From Pomphorhynchus laevis (Eukaryota > Acanthocephala > Palaeacanthocephala > Echinorhynchida > Pomphorhynchidae): DNA of 64,000 nt. Under the pieces are notes generated by a model. That model saw only the letters and a program-made list of their open reading frames with translations, did no database searches and was not told the DNA's origin. The translations under genes and the position numbers were made by a program. Where the stretch lies: assembly GCA_012934845.2 (NCBI GenBank), contig WNNJ02002011.1:62001-126000 (forward strand), in the 5' to 3' direction. Positions 10,675 to 20,030 of the stretch are shown here, piece by piece; within the stretch, counting starts at the first letter, position 1, and each line of letters begins with the position of its first letter.

Positions 10675-12952
10675 ATTTATTCTAATACATATTAATTTGC
10701 TAGAACAGTTATAAATTTCCTTTAGACGATAAGACAGTAATTTGCTAGAACAGTTTAAATTTCCTAGACGATACTTCAATCGTCTACCATTCGGTCTCAC
10801 AAACGCCGTTCCTGCTTTTCAACGAGTTATCAATGGGATAATTAATAGAGAGAAGTTGACAGACACCTACGCTTATCTGGATGATGTCGTGATCGGCGGA
10901 AGAAGTAAAGAGCAACATGACAGTAACCTGAAGCGTTTTCTAAACGTAGCCACAAAATACAATATAACCTTGAACAATTCAAAGTGTGTGTTCGCGTCTT
11001 CGTGTATACGAATACTTGGTTACCAAATTTCTAAAGGAAAAATGTCCCCTGACCCCAATCGAGTGATTTCAGTTACTTCCCTTGAGGAACCCAAGAACGC
11101 AGCATCCTTAAAGCGTATTGTTGGTTTGTTCGCCTACTACAGTTCCTGGATTAAAGATTTCTCAAAGTTGATTCGTCCTCTAATTGATTCTCAGTCTTTC
11201 CCATTATCTCATTCTGCACTGAAAGCTTTCCATACTTTGAAGGAACGTATAGCTGAAGCCACTTTGTCAACCATCGACTTTGAATTGCCATTCACGATAG
11301 AGACAGACGCAAGTGAGCGATCGATTGGAGCTTGTTTGTCTCAAAATAGTAAGCCTGTCGCCTTCTTTTCAAGATCCCTCGACAAAAACGCGAAACGATT
11401 CACCGCCATTGAAAAGGAAGCGCTGGCTATTGTTGAAGCGTTAAGATACTGGAGACACTATTTGTACATCCAACCATTCAAGATTATTACGGATCAGCGT
11501 TCTGTTTCATACATGTTCAGTGCTCACAACAACAAAATAAAGAACGACAAGATATTAAGATGGCGTTTGGAGTTGTCCCAATTTAAATTTGATATCCAGT
11601 ACCGAGCTGGGAAGCTCAATCATGCCGCTGACGCTCTTTCTCGCGACGCGTTCTGCAACTCTGTCTCATTCACCAATCATGATCTTCAGCATCTTCGTAA
11701 AGTCCATAGTCAATTATGCCACCCGGGAATTACTCGCCTTTGGCATTTCGTGCAAAAACGGAACCTCCCATTTCCCTCTCGGATGTTAGGAATATTTCAA
11801 GCGAGTGCAAAAGCTGCGCTATATTGAAACCAAGATTTTTTCGTCCACCTGAGGCTAAACTCATAAAATCAAGTATGCCATTTGAACGCTTGTCTATGGA
11901 TTTTAAGGGCCCAATTCCTACAAAGAACAATAAAAGGTATTTGTTAACCGTCATTGACGAGTATAGCAGATTCCCCTTTGCCTTTCCATGTTCTGATATG
12001 ACTACACACACTGTCATAGACTGTTTAACCCAGATCTTTTCAATTTTCGGTTCACCTGCTTCAATCCATTCTGATCAAGGTACGGCTTTTACCTCTAAGG
12101 AAATCCAGTCATTCCTCTCTCATCACGGGGTGGCGATTACTCATTCAAGTTCATACAACCCTGCTGGCAATGGTCAAGTCGAGCGCCTTAATGGTGTACT
12201 ATGGAAGGCAATATCATTGCGTTTACATGACCTCGGAAAGAAAACAGATGAGTGGCAAAGTGTATTACCACAATGTCTCAACGCTATTCGATCACTTCTG
12301 TGTACTGCCACGAACCACACACCACATGAACGACTCTTTACATTCAGCCGACGCTCTATAAATGGTCATGATCTTCCGTCTTGGTTATCAAACCCTGGCC
12401 CAGTCTTAATAAGACGCTTTAATAAAACGAACAAATACGAGAACCCTGTGGAAAAAGCTGAAATTGTGTACGCCAATCCCAATTTTGCTCTCGTGAAGTT
12501 ACAAAACGGGAGGGAGATATATATATCAACTCGACATTTATCCCCGTATCCCAGAGTCGACGAAAACCTCAATATCAACTCGTCCGATGGAGACATTCCC
12601 TTTGACCTTGAAACTTTGAATTTATACGATGGCGATAAAATGTGTGATCAGGCATCAATAAATGACCATTCAACAGTAAATAGCAATTCTCATTCACGTT
12701 CAGATAAGCGTTCTGATGAAATCACTGTCAACCCTGAAAACTTGGATGCAACGAAGTATATCGATGAGACGGTCAATCACAACGAGGAAAACGAACTATC
12801 CAGACAGGATGAATCATTTCTCTTAAATACTGATAATACGTGCCAGAGCAACTACCCTACGAGATACTTCAATCGTTCTGAAAATGGGGAACTACGACCT
12901 CAAAGAAATCGAAGAAGTCCTGCGTACTTAAATGATTATGTCGTGGGGAGAA

Positions 12953-13036
12953 TGTAATGATACTTACCTTTTGACTTGTTATTATAGATGTATTAGAATA
13001 AAGCCTATTCTTCTCTGCTTGAATTTACTCGGTACA
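12953..13036 (+). repeat. 3' LTR of young Gypsy, 84 bp
   Basis: Identical to the 5' LTR. It starts two codons before the end of the integrase-side reading frame, follows a purine-rich tract, and is followed by the second GATGG target copy at 13037-13041. Confidence 0.95.
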
Positions 13037-14930
13037 GATGGCAAGCTTTGTTATGCTGACGATGTTATGATATGTGGAAAACAATTTCGGAACACGATGA
13101 ACGATTTGATCGATTTATGAATCTCGTTAATGAATATGATCTTACAGTGGCAACGAATAAATCAAGTATAAGGAAAAATTACGCTACGCTCATATGACAC
13201 TATTTCATCCAAGACGGAATACAAACGTGCTAGGAAAAACTCCAACCGTTTCTTAACATGCCACTGTCTGTGAATTAAAAATAAAAATTACGAATTCTTG
13301 GAGTTCTTGCATACTATGCTAAATAGATCCGAGACTATTATGCTAAAATCCGTCTTCTTTTCGAGTGTAATACATTTCCAATGTCAAGTAGCGCAGATCA
13401 AAGTTTTCGCAACCTTAAGATAGAAATTTGCAAGTCCGTGGTTGTACCCATACATTATAACCGGTTATTTGTGTTAGAAACGAATGTATCAGATGAAGCA
13501 ATTAGGGCTATACTTACGCAGGAAGGAAGATCAGTTGCATTTTTCTCGTGGACTTATAATCGCACTGCTTTCAAGCTCTCAGCAATAGAGAAAGAGGCCT
13601 CAGCCATTGTAGAAGCTATTAAGCATTGGCGACACTATATGCTCCAGCGACCTTTTAAAGTTATTACTAACTAACGATATGTTTCATTCGTATTCTATCA
13701 AAAATTCCATTCAAAAATTTAGAATGAGAAAATAGCGAGATGGAGGTTTGAGCTCTCCTGTTTAATTTCGACATAATCTACAGACCTCAAAGTCAAAACT
13801 ATGTTGCTTATGTCATGTTGCAGATTCAAGTAAACTCATTACGGTTATCAGCGCCCGACACGCTTGCTCTGATTCATGATCAATAATGCCATTCTGGCGT
13901 AACTCCTTTCTTGCATTTCGTGAAATAAAATAATCTTCCCTTCTCAACAACTGAGGTCAATTCTGCCGTTTCGAGATGTCAAACATGTACATTTGTGAAC
14001 CACATGATTATTTAGACGACTATATCTATGGATCGTCTGAGCTTAGACTTTAAAGGGCCTTTGCCATCTACTTCTGCAATTCAATACCTGTTTACAGCTT
14101 TTGATGAATATAGTCGGTACCCATTCGTTTACTCATGTACCAGTACTTTAGTGTCAACTGTTAAAATTTTCTTTACATATTTTGTGTTTTCGGGAGGCCA
14201 GCAATGATACATTCTGACAGAGGTTCGGCGTTCATGTCTATGGAACGACGAAATATTCTTAGTGAGAATGGAATATTATCAAGTTGCACTACTCCGTATC
14301 ATTCACAAGGCAATAGTGAGGTCGAAATATTAAGTGGCACATTATGGAATGCCATCTTAACGCTTCGCATTCTCATCAATTACCGTTATCTAAGTGGGGA
14401 ACTGCTTTCGAAGGCCATGTCATCAACACGTTCCTTACCATGCACTTCCACCGCTATAACTTATCATCAAAGAATGTCTCCATTCGATCGACGAGAGTTT
14501 GTACCTATTAAGTTACCAGAATGGCTTCATCACCTGGTCTAGTGATTATAAAGATTCTTGATCAGTCAAAATATGATCAAAACGTCGAAGTGGTCATCTT
14601 GGGTCATGTAAATCGGCAATACACCAGCATTACAAAAGCAAAGACAAGAGCAAGTGGTATCCACAGACAAATTAGCAAGGCTTCTTACTGAGATTTATAA
14701 GAATGACAGTACAATGAGGTTAACTCGAAGCATGGAAACGGAATCAAATATTAGCGACGAATCCACGCAATAGAGATCCCATACTACCGATAGCAATAAT
14801 GCCTTGTGTGAAAGTACGTTGGAAGAACTTTTGTGTCCCCAACCTATTGACTATCATTGTATCAATGCATCGAATGAAGATCAACTTGTGTTTGACACGA
14901 CGGCTAAACTTATGTTCACGCAAACTGGGC

Positions 14931-14970
14931 ATACCCAGGCTCTTGACGACAACGTCAAAAGCCTGGGTAT
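14931..14970 (+). repeat. 18-bp hairpin near the 3' end of the old Gypsy
   Basis: Arms 14931-14948 and 14953-14970 pair with a single mismatch and a 4-base loop (acaa). The hairpin starts with atacccaggc. It lies directly before the segment that recurs at 8041, just inside the 3' terminal region. Confidence 0.85.
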
Positions 14971-15160
14971 CTGTGAGACTACGAATGCTTTCATTGTTCA
15001 CTCTAAAGAAGTCCAACATGTTTAATGAGCGGGGAATAATAATATATAAAAATTTGTATACTAACATATATTAGTGTAACCTATAATTATGAGTCCTTGT
15101 TGTCTGATTTCAGATGTGTCAAAAACCTTATAAAGTGGTTCTCTAGTTTAATTAACTAGG

Positions 15161-15961
15161 CATTTGTAAATTAGGTATTTGTCCTTTTTGTTTTAGTAGT
15201 TTTTAATTGTGTTAAAGCTGAATTTTTGGGACGATGTTATATCACTGTAGTCATGATTATTAATACATGATTCATATTATATTCTGAAAAATGGATATTT
15301 ATCGTGACGATGTGATGTGCTGAAGTTTGATACCGATTACGTTATTTCAATACCACAGACAGAAAGAATACTTAACGTATTTTTGCATTTTTATCAAAGG
15401 AAATTTTATCAAATGAAATATTATCAAAGAAATATTTCCTTTTATCAAAGGAAATCAAACCAGTGAGCTTAGTATTGACATGCTAGCTGTAAATATATGT
15501 TCCAGTAAATCGCAATATCGATCGGACGATGCTTGTAAGTCCAGTATTAATCGCTTTTTCTAAGTCTGATGGACGTACAATGCAGAATCAACAGATTCGA
15601 ACTGATAGACCAAGAATGCAGAATCAACAGATTCGAAAGAAAACACTAAGTTGACAGCTTTTGAATAATAGGAGTGAGCATGTTTATTAAATAAACATAC
15701 GTCAATAAACCTTTGCTACATACTATCGCCGAATAGGTCACTGCAAACCATGTCAGACCGCGTGTCTGGAGCCACTGTTGAGGGGATGTATTTTCGAAAT
15801 TAAAATTATGGGTGGTGGTTTTAGACTCGGCTACATTCATACAAAATTATAGTGTTTAAATAATTTATAAGCTCGACTATCCATAATCTGTTAATGCCTG
15901 ATAAATGTAAGTATCGTTACGACATGCTAGGACAAATGTCATTGTGAATTTTGTATCACAA
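15161..15961. other. AT-rich non-coding stretch with short repeats
   Basis: No gene recognised. A 23-base direct repeat (core gcagaatcaacagattcgaa) occurs at 15579-15601 and 15615-15637, and a tttatcaaaggaaa motif recurs at about 15395-15460. The stretch lies between the Gypsy end and the 5' truncation point of the second L2 copy. Confidence 0.5.
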
Positions 15962-15964
15962 TAG

Positions 15965-17965
15965 GATTACCTTCTACCTAGTCGACTTCGACGTTCCCAG
16001 CGCTTGCGCCATGCTCCCTGGTTCGATTCTGACTGTAGTCTTTCTAAGCGTCGACTCCGTCACTCTTTTCGTATGTATAAACGCTTTCTTAAACGTTCAC
16101 CCAACTCACTCCCTCCAAATCTTCGTGATTCCTACTTTTCTCAACGCCGTTCACATCTCATTCTTATACGTACTAAACGTACTCTCTTTTGGCGAAATCA
16201 ACTCGAGTCATCTTCCAACTCGAAATCTCATTGGAAAATCTTAAACTCAATTCTTTCACGATCATCTACCCCTTGTAATATAAATCCTGATGAATTTTCT
16301 TCTTATCTACAAACTAAGCTATCTAATTTACTTTCCCTACTACCCATAGCCCCCTTGTACCCACTCTTATCTTTAAATACTTCCCTCCCAGAACTATTCC
16401 ACCTTCTTCCCGTTTCGTCTGATGAAGTTTCTTCGGTTATGCTGTCATTACCTAATAAAACCTCTCCTTCTGACCCAATTCCCACTCACTTGCTTAAAAA
16501 TATCTGCACTTTTATCTTACCCTTCCTAACCACATTGTTCAACTCGTTCATCCGTAGCCGTACATTTCCTTCCATCTGGAAATGCGCCACTGTTCGTCCT
16601 ATCATCAAAAAGCAATCTCTCGACTCTTCACTACCATCTTCGTACCGTCCAATCTCACTTCTCCCAACCCTCTCTAAACTCTTTGAGCGTCTCGTTCTTA
16701 AGCAAGTTAATACATATCTCTATTCCTCTAACTTATTTCCTCCCTTCCAAGCCGCTTTTCGCTCTAATTACTCTACCGAAATTGCATGTCTTAAAGTTTA
16801 TAACGACTTACTCATATCGCGCGATCATAAATTATGTAGTGTCATAGTTTCTCTTGATCTATCGTCTGCTTTTGACATCGTCGATCACTCGATTCTTCTC
16901 CATCGCCTTCGTCATGATTATGGCTTCTCTTTACCCACTGTATCATGGTTTTCTTCATATCTATCAAACCGTACATTTCGCGTATATTCTAACTCTTCTC
17001 TCTCCCATCCTTCGTCCATTCCGTCCGGTGTTCCGCAAGGCTCCGTATTAGGCCCTATACTTTTCTCTCTTCTTCTTGGTGATTTGTCTTCGATTTCTCA
17101 TAAATTTAACTTCCATGTTATGCAATATGCTGATGACATTCTCATCTATGCTCATGCACCTGTTTATCGTATTCACGATCTTAGTGTTTCTGCTTCCGAC
17201 TGTCTTGTCTCAATTTCCAATCATCTTTCTTCCCTTCGCCTTTCTCTGAATCCTGATAAATCCAAAATTATGTGGATCCTACCTCGACGCCTCGGCTTCG
17301 AACCTCCCTCCGTATCATTAAATTCTACAATTCTTCCTATCGTTGATAATCTCGTTTTCCTAGGCTTCCATTTTGACAACCGACTTTCACTTAAACCTTT
17401 CGTTAGAGATAAAGTACGCTCATCTACCTTGATACTCCGCAACCTCCGTCAAGTTCGTAGATTGATCGATTTCCCTTCTTGTATGACTCTCATATCATCT
17501 CTCCTTTTTTCTAGACTCGATTATTGTCTTAGTCTATTTTCCAACTCACCTAAATCCACTCTTCTTCCCCTACAACGCATCGTCAACGCAGCTGTCCGAA
17601 TTCTCCTCCGTCTTCGTCGTTTTGATCACACATCCTACCATCTTGCTTCTCTCGATTTGCCTACAATTTATTGTCGTGTTCAAATTCGTCTTCTTATCGT
17701 TGCTTTCCGCCTTGTAACTTTTCATACCCCTTCATTTCTCAACCTTCCTTTTCTTGATAATTCTCGTCCTGTTTACTGTTCCTTGCGTTCCTGTAATTCC
17801 CTTCTTTTACATGTCCCAAACTACTCTACCTCCTTTGGACTCCGCTCCTTCCTGGTGGCTGCTCCTCTATCGTGGAATCATCTGCCCATTCATATACGCC
17901 AATCAACTTCCCTGCAGTGCTTCAAACGACAAATCCGATCCCATTTTAACAATTTAACTGCTTGA
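15965..17965 (+). CDS. L2-like LINE ORF2 fragment, reverse transcriptase, uninterrupted
   Basis: An open frame of about 666 codons, without its natural start because the element is 5'-truncated; the first ATG-like start is not meaningful. It carries the linker (CSLSKRRLRHSFRMYKR), LPELFHLLPV, NKTSPSDPIPTHLL, then the RT: VRPIIKKQSLDSSLPSSYRP, FRSNYSTEIACLKVY, VSLDLSSAFDIVDHSILLHR, SGVPQGSVLGP and the catalytic MQYADDILIYAH at about 17121. The C-terminus has HVPNYSTSFGLRSFLVAAP, WNHLPIHIRQ and a TGA stop at 17963-17965. All RT catalytic motifs are intact. Lack of stops over 2 kb suggests a fairly recent insertion. Without endonuclease or promoter it is unlikely to act. Confidence 0.9.
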   Translation, partial: DYLLPSRLRRSQRLRHAPWFDSDCSLSKRRLRHSFRMYKRFLKRSPNSLPPNLRDSYFSQRRSHLILIRTKRTLFWRNQLESSSNSKSHWKILNSILSRSSTPCNINPDEFSSYLQTKLSNLLSLLPIAPLYPLLSLNTSLPELFHLLPVSSDEVSSVMLSLPNKTSPSDPIPTHLLKNICTFILPFLTTLFNSFIRSRTFPSIWKCATVRPIIKKQSLDSSLPSSYRPISLLPTLSKLFERLVLKQVNTYLYSSNLFPPFQAAFRSNYSTEIACLKVYNDLLISRDHKLCSVIVSLDLSSAFDIVDHSILLHRLRHDYGFSLPTVSWFSSYLSNRTFRVYSNSSLSHPSSIPSGVPQGSVLGPILFSLLLGDLSSISHKFNFHVMQYADDILIYAHAPVYRIHDLSVSASDCLVSISNHLSSLRLSLNPDKSKIMWILPRRLGFEPPSVSLNSTILPIVDNLVFLGFHFDNRLSLKPFVRDKVRSSTLILRNLRQVRRLIDFPSCMTLISSLLFSRLDYCLSLFSNSPKSTLLPLQRIVNAAVRILLRLRRFDHTSYHLASLDLPTIYCRVQIRLLIVAFRLVTFHTPSFLNLPFLDNSRPVYCSLRSCNSLLLHVPNYSTSFGLRSFLVAAPLSWNHLPIHIRQSTSLQCFKRQIRSHFNNLTA

Positions 17966-18014
17966 CTTTCTCATTTTTGTTTGTGGACTTGTATTTGTAA
18001 TTTGTATTTGTACT

Positions 18015-18046
18015 GGCGTCTCGAAATTCATTGTTTGGCAGACGCC
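18015..18046 (+). repeat. 3' hairpin of L2-like LINE copy 2
   Basis: GGCGTCT (18015-18021) and AGACGCC (18040-18046) form a perfect 7-bp stem 50 bases after the ORF2 stop, in the position of the TGGCA/TGCCA hairpin of copy 1. Sequence differs but the structure and place are kept, as expected of a 3' end recognised by the RT. Confidence 0.65.
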
Positions 18047-18062
18047 TACTATTATTTATTGA

Positions 18063-18843
18063 CGGACGGGTTGTAAATTAGTTCAATGATCCTTTAACAA
18101 TTCGGCGTTCGAATATCAGTTCAATGTTCTCGGGTCATTGTATAAACTCATTTATTTTGTTTTTATTTTTCTGTAAGCAATATGTTCTGATCTATTCGAT
18201 TGCTTCTATCTGACGGTTGTTCATAGTGCTAACGTCTGTTTAATTATTATTGATTGAGATAAGTGATCATGCTGATCTGTACTGAAGTTTTAATTCCTTC
18301 ATTGGATATTTGATAGCTAGATCACTCATGATGGCTAAAAGTGAGAATATTTGTTCATGCTCAATTTACTTTTTATAATTGATTAGCACACCATAATAAA
18401 TGTGTATTAGTTAACCGCCGACCATTAATTTACCGCGTATCATAACCAACATACATTCGAAATCTGCGAATTAATTTTATCTACAATTTCCAAGGAGGAA
18501 ATTGCAACGAAACCATAGCCAATGTATCTACTGGTGTCGGACCTTATACAATTACCGATCCGTAGTTTTCCAAAAGTAACGTCGGACTTATACTTGCGGT
18601 AGTTAGCTCAAAACCAAAACCTGCTAGTAAGTTTCCAATTTCAATAAATGCGTCTTGAAATAAGTAAGAATCGAGCGTAAAATATCTGAATTTAAAACCG
18701 ATGTATCTGCAACATCTCTTAATTTCTTGACAGCTGTGATAATTCTGTCGCATCTATTGCAATATTCTTCATGATGGCGAGGAATATAACCGAGTAAGGT
18801 TCTTGATAAGGTTGTATCTTGACGCACAGGCTTGGTGGTAGCT
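18063..18843. other. Non-coding stretch, no recognised element
   Basis: No supported gene. Two overlapping minus-strand frames at 18544-18851 (for example TTLSRTLLGYIPRHHEEY) show no family I recognise and could be a decayed coding fragment. Confidence 0.4.
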
Positions 18844-18891
18844 GGCAGCACTCATCAGTATGGTGAACTACCATTAGTCGTTTTGGCTGCC
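18844..18891 (-). repeat. Short stem repeat with CTGATGAG, copy 1
   Basis: GGCAGC (18844-18849) and GCTGCC (18886-18891) close a 48-base unit. Read on the minus strand it contains AAAACGACT and, further on, ACTGATGAGTGCTGCC. A related unit is at 19478-19516, and a partial one (minus strand ACTGATTAGTAGCG) near 44800. Penelope-like elements are known to carry hammerhead cores (CUGAUGA and GAAA), so this could be a decayed terminal motif, but I could not fold a full ribozyme. Confidence 0.4.
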
Positions 18892-19301
18892 TTATAATAT
18901 ATTAAAAAGACATCTTCGAGAATTTGCTAACGTGGTAGCACGGACTTAGCCTCTTTATATATACTCGATATATATTTATACTTATATATAAGAGGATTAG
19001 TCAAATCGACGTTGCTTGAGATTGTCGTGATGACGATTCTTTCAAAATATTGATAGATTTCCAAATCGATTTGGAAATCTATATATATTGTTAGTGCGAA
19101 AAATCGCTTGAAACCGTGGTCCAGGACTCAAAACTGGCTAAGATTGATTTTTAATCCATATTTGCTGCTATATATAATTTTATGTAATATTTTGAACTGG
19201 TGGCAGAAAGTAAGCAATTTTTTATTCAACGTTTCGCTTATATATAGGTAAAATCGAATTTGATTTACACCCGCGTTGTATAACCGGTGTGTAAGCAAAA
19301 A

Positions 19302-19325
19302 CTGAAAAAGGCATTGTGCCGAAAC
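19302..19325 (+). ncRNA. Possible decayed hammerhead ribozyme core
   Basis: CTGAAAA is followed by a 3-bp stem (GGC at 19310-19312, GCC at 19318-19320) and then GAAAC (19321-19325). This is the arrangement of the hammerhead core CUGANGA, stem II, GAAAC, with one core change (G to A). An inverted CGAAACGTT lies at 19230-19240 on the minus strand. Hammerheads with a GAAACGTT flank are known in Penelope-like elements. The cleavage site and stems I and III were not identified, so it may be chance or a dead remnant. Confidence 0.3.
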
Positions 19326-19477
19326 GTTTTAATTAAATAATACTCTTGTTGTATTTTTTCCTCTTTTGGATACTGATTATATATACTAAATGGTTTCGCT
19401 TGATAGACTGGACTTCGATTCACGACTTTCAGTCACCATGTCACTTCTAGACGACAAATGAGTACCCGGCAACACTT

Positions 19478-19516
19478 ATCAGTAGAATGAAGTGCTCACT
19501 GGCCGTTTCGGTTGCC
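19478..19516 (-). repeat. Short stem repeat with CTGATAAG, copy 2
   Basis: Related to 18844-18891 at both ends. On the minus strand it reads GGCAACCGAAACGGCC and later CTACTGATAAGTGTTGCC, closed by GGCAAC/GTTGCC. Copy 1 has CTGATGAG where this one has CTGATAAG, and this one has GAAAC where copy 1 has AAAAC. Confidence 0.4.
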
Positions 19517-19764
19517 TATGTGACATTGTGAATAAAGGCGTTTCCGACACTTTGCTTAATTGTCTTAAGCTTACGCTTTAAACCAGATCGAATTGCTGTG
19601 CGGACCATCCTTAAACACTAGGCATAGCTTGTTGCTGAATTGTCGCTGCACTCGTTGGATCCTTAATGGATACGGCAGGTATAATAGTAGTGCACGAATG
19701 TGCTGAGTAGACAACGGTCCAGGATTTCTTACGAAATACGGCATTTACACTAAATGGTGTTTCA

Positions 19765-20030
19765 GAGAACCTTACAGTCTCCAGACGAGAACCTTATAGT
19801 CTACAGACGAGAACCTTAGAGTCTACAGACGAGAACCTTAGAGTCTCCAGACGAGAACCAATCAAGAACCTTACAGTCCCCAGACGATGTTACCAATCTT
19901 GGTGGATGCTATAGATATTATCATGCTTAGGAAAAAACATTACCGATTATGCGTTGATTACCGATTAAGCGTTAATATCTATAGCATCCACCAAGATTGC
20001 TAACATCGTTTGGAGACTGTAAGGTTCTTG
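19765..20030. repeat. Foldback element with 58-bp inverted repeats and a 22-bp tandem array
   Basis: Arms 19863-19920 and 19973-20030 are inverted repeats of 58 bp with three mismatches, separated by a 52-base loop that itself repeats attaccgatta. Directly left of the left arm are four tandem 22-bp units at 19765-19786, 19787-19808, 19809-19830 and 19831-19852. Each unit begins GAGAACCTTA and ends CAGAC, and is a variant of the outer tip of the arm (AGAACCTTACAGTC). The design is like Foldback-type elements, whose long inverted ends contain short tandem repeats. No coding capacity. Confidence 0.85.

Larger units (their letters stand above)
10591..13036 (+). mobile_element. Young Ty3/Gypsy copy with 84-bp LTRs, lacking gag
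   Basis: The element is bounded by two identical 84-bp repeats (10591-10674 and 12953-13036) that begin with TG and end with CA. It is flanked by a perfect 5-bp target duplication, GATGG, at 10586-10590 and 13037-13041. A purine-rich tract (tggggagaa) precedes the right LTR. Parts present: the later part of RT (LPFGLTNAVPAF, YAYLDDVVIGG), RNase H (TIETDASERSIGACLS), integrase core (MDFKGPIP, SIHSDQGTAFTS, NGQVERLNG) and a C-terminal tail. Gag and protease are not seen. The remaining pol looks largely open, with about one break. Identical LTRs point to a recent insertion. It lies inside the RT region of the older Gypsy. Confidence 0.9.
8041..15160 (+). mobile_element. Old Ty3/Gypsy element, fossil, interrupted by two later insertions
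   Basis: Visible parts in order: terminal repeat (about 8100-8215), gag-like region (8563-9050, with HICDALVKGLEST and zinc-knuckle cysteines near 8930-9030), RT remnants (10420-10590, then CYADDVMICGK after 13041), RNase H (13380-13674, LSAIEKEASAIVEAI), integrase (14030-14540, LDFKGPLP-like and MIHSDRGSAF), and a 3' end with terminal repeat (14977-15160). The two end regions share about 150 bases at roughly 90% identity. The element is heavily broken, with well over ten breaks, so it is old. Two later elements lie inside it: an L2 fragment (9118-9556) and a younger Gypsy (10591-13036). Confidence 0.7.
15962..18062 (+). mobile_element. L2-like LINE copy 2, 5'-truncated, ORF2 open
   Basis: The element begins abruptly inside ORF2, just upstream of the HAPWFD block shared with copy 1, and ends about 100 bases after the ORF2 stop. 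ORF1 and the endonuclease are absent. It is a different subfamily from copy 1: the proteins align throughout but differ at many residues, and the 3' hairpin differs. Such 5' truncation is the usual product of incomplete reverse transcription. Confidence 0.9.
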
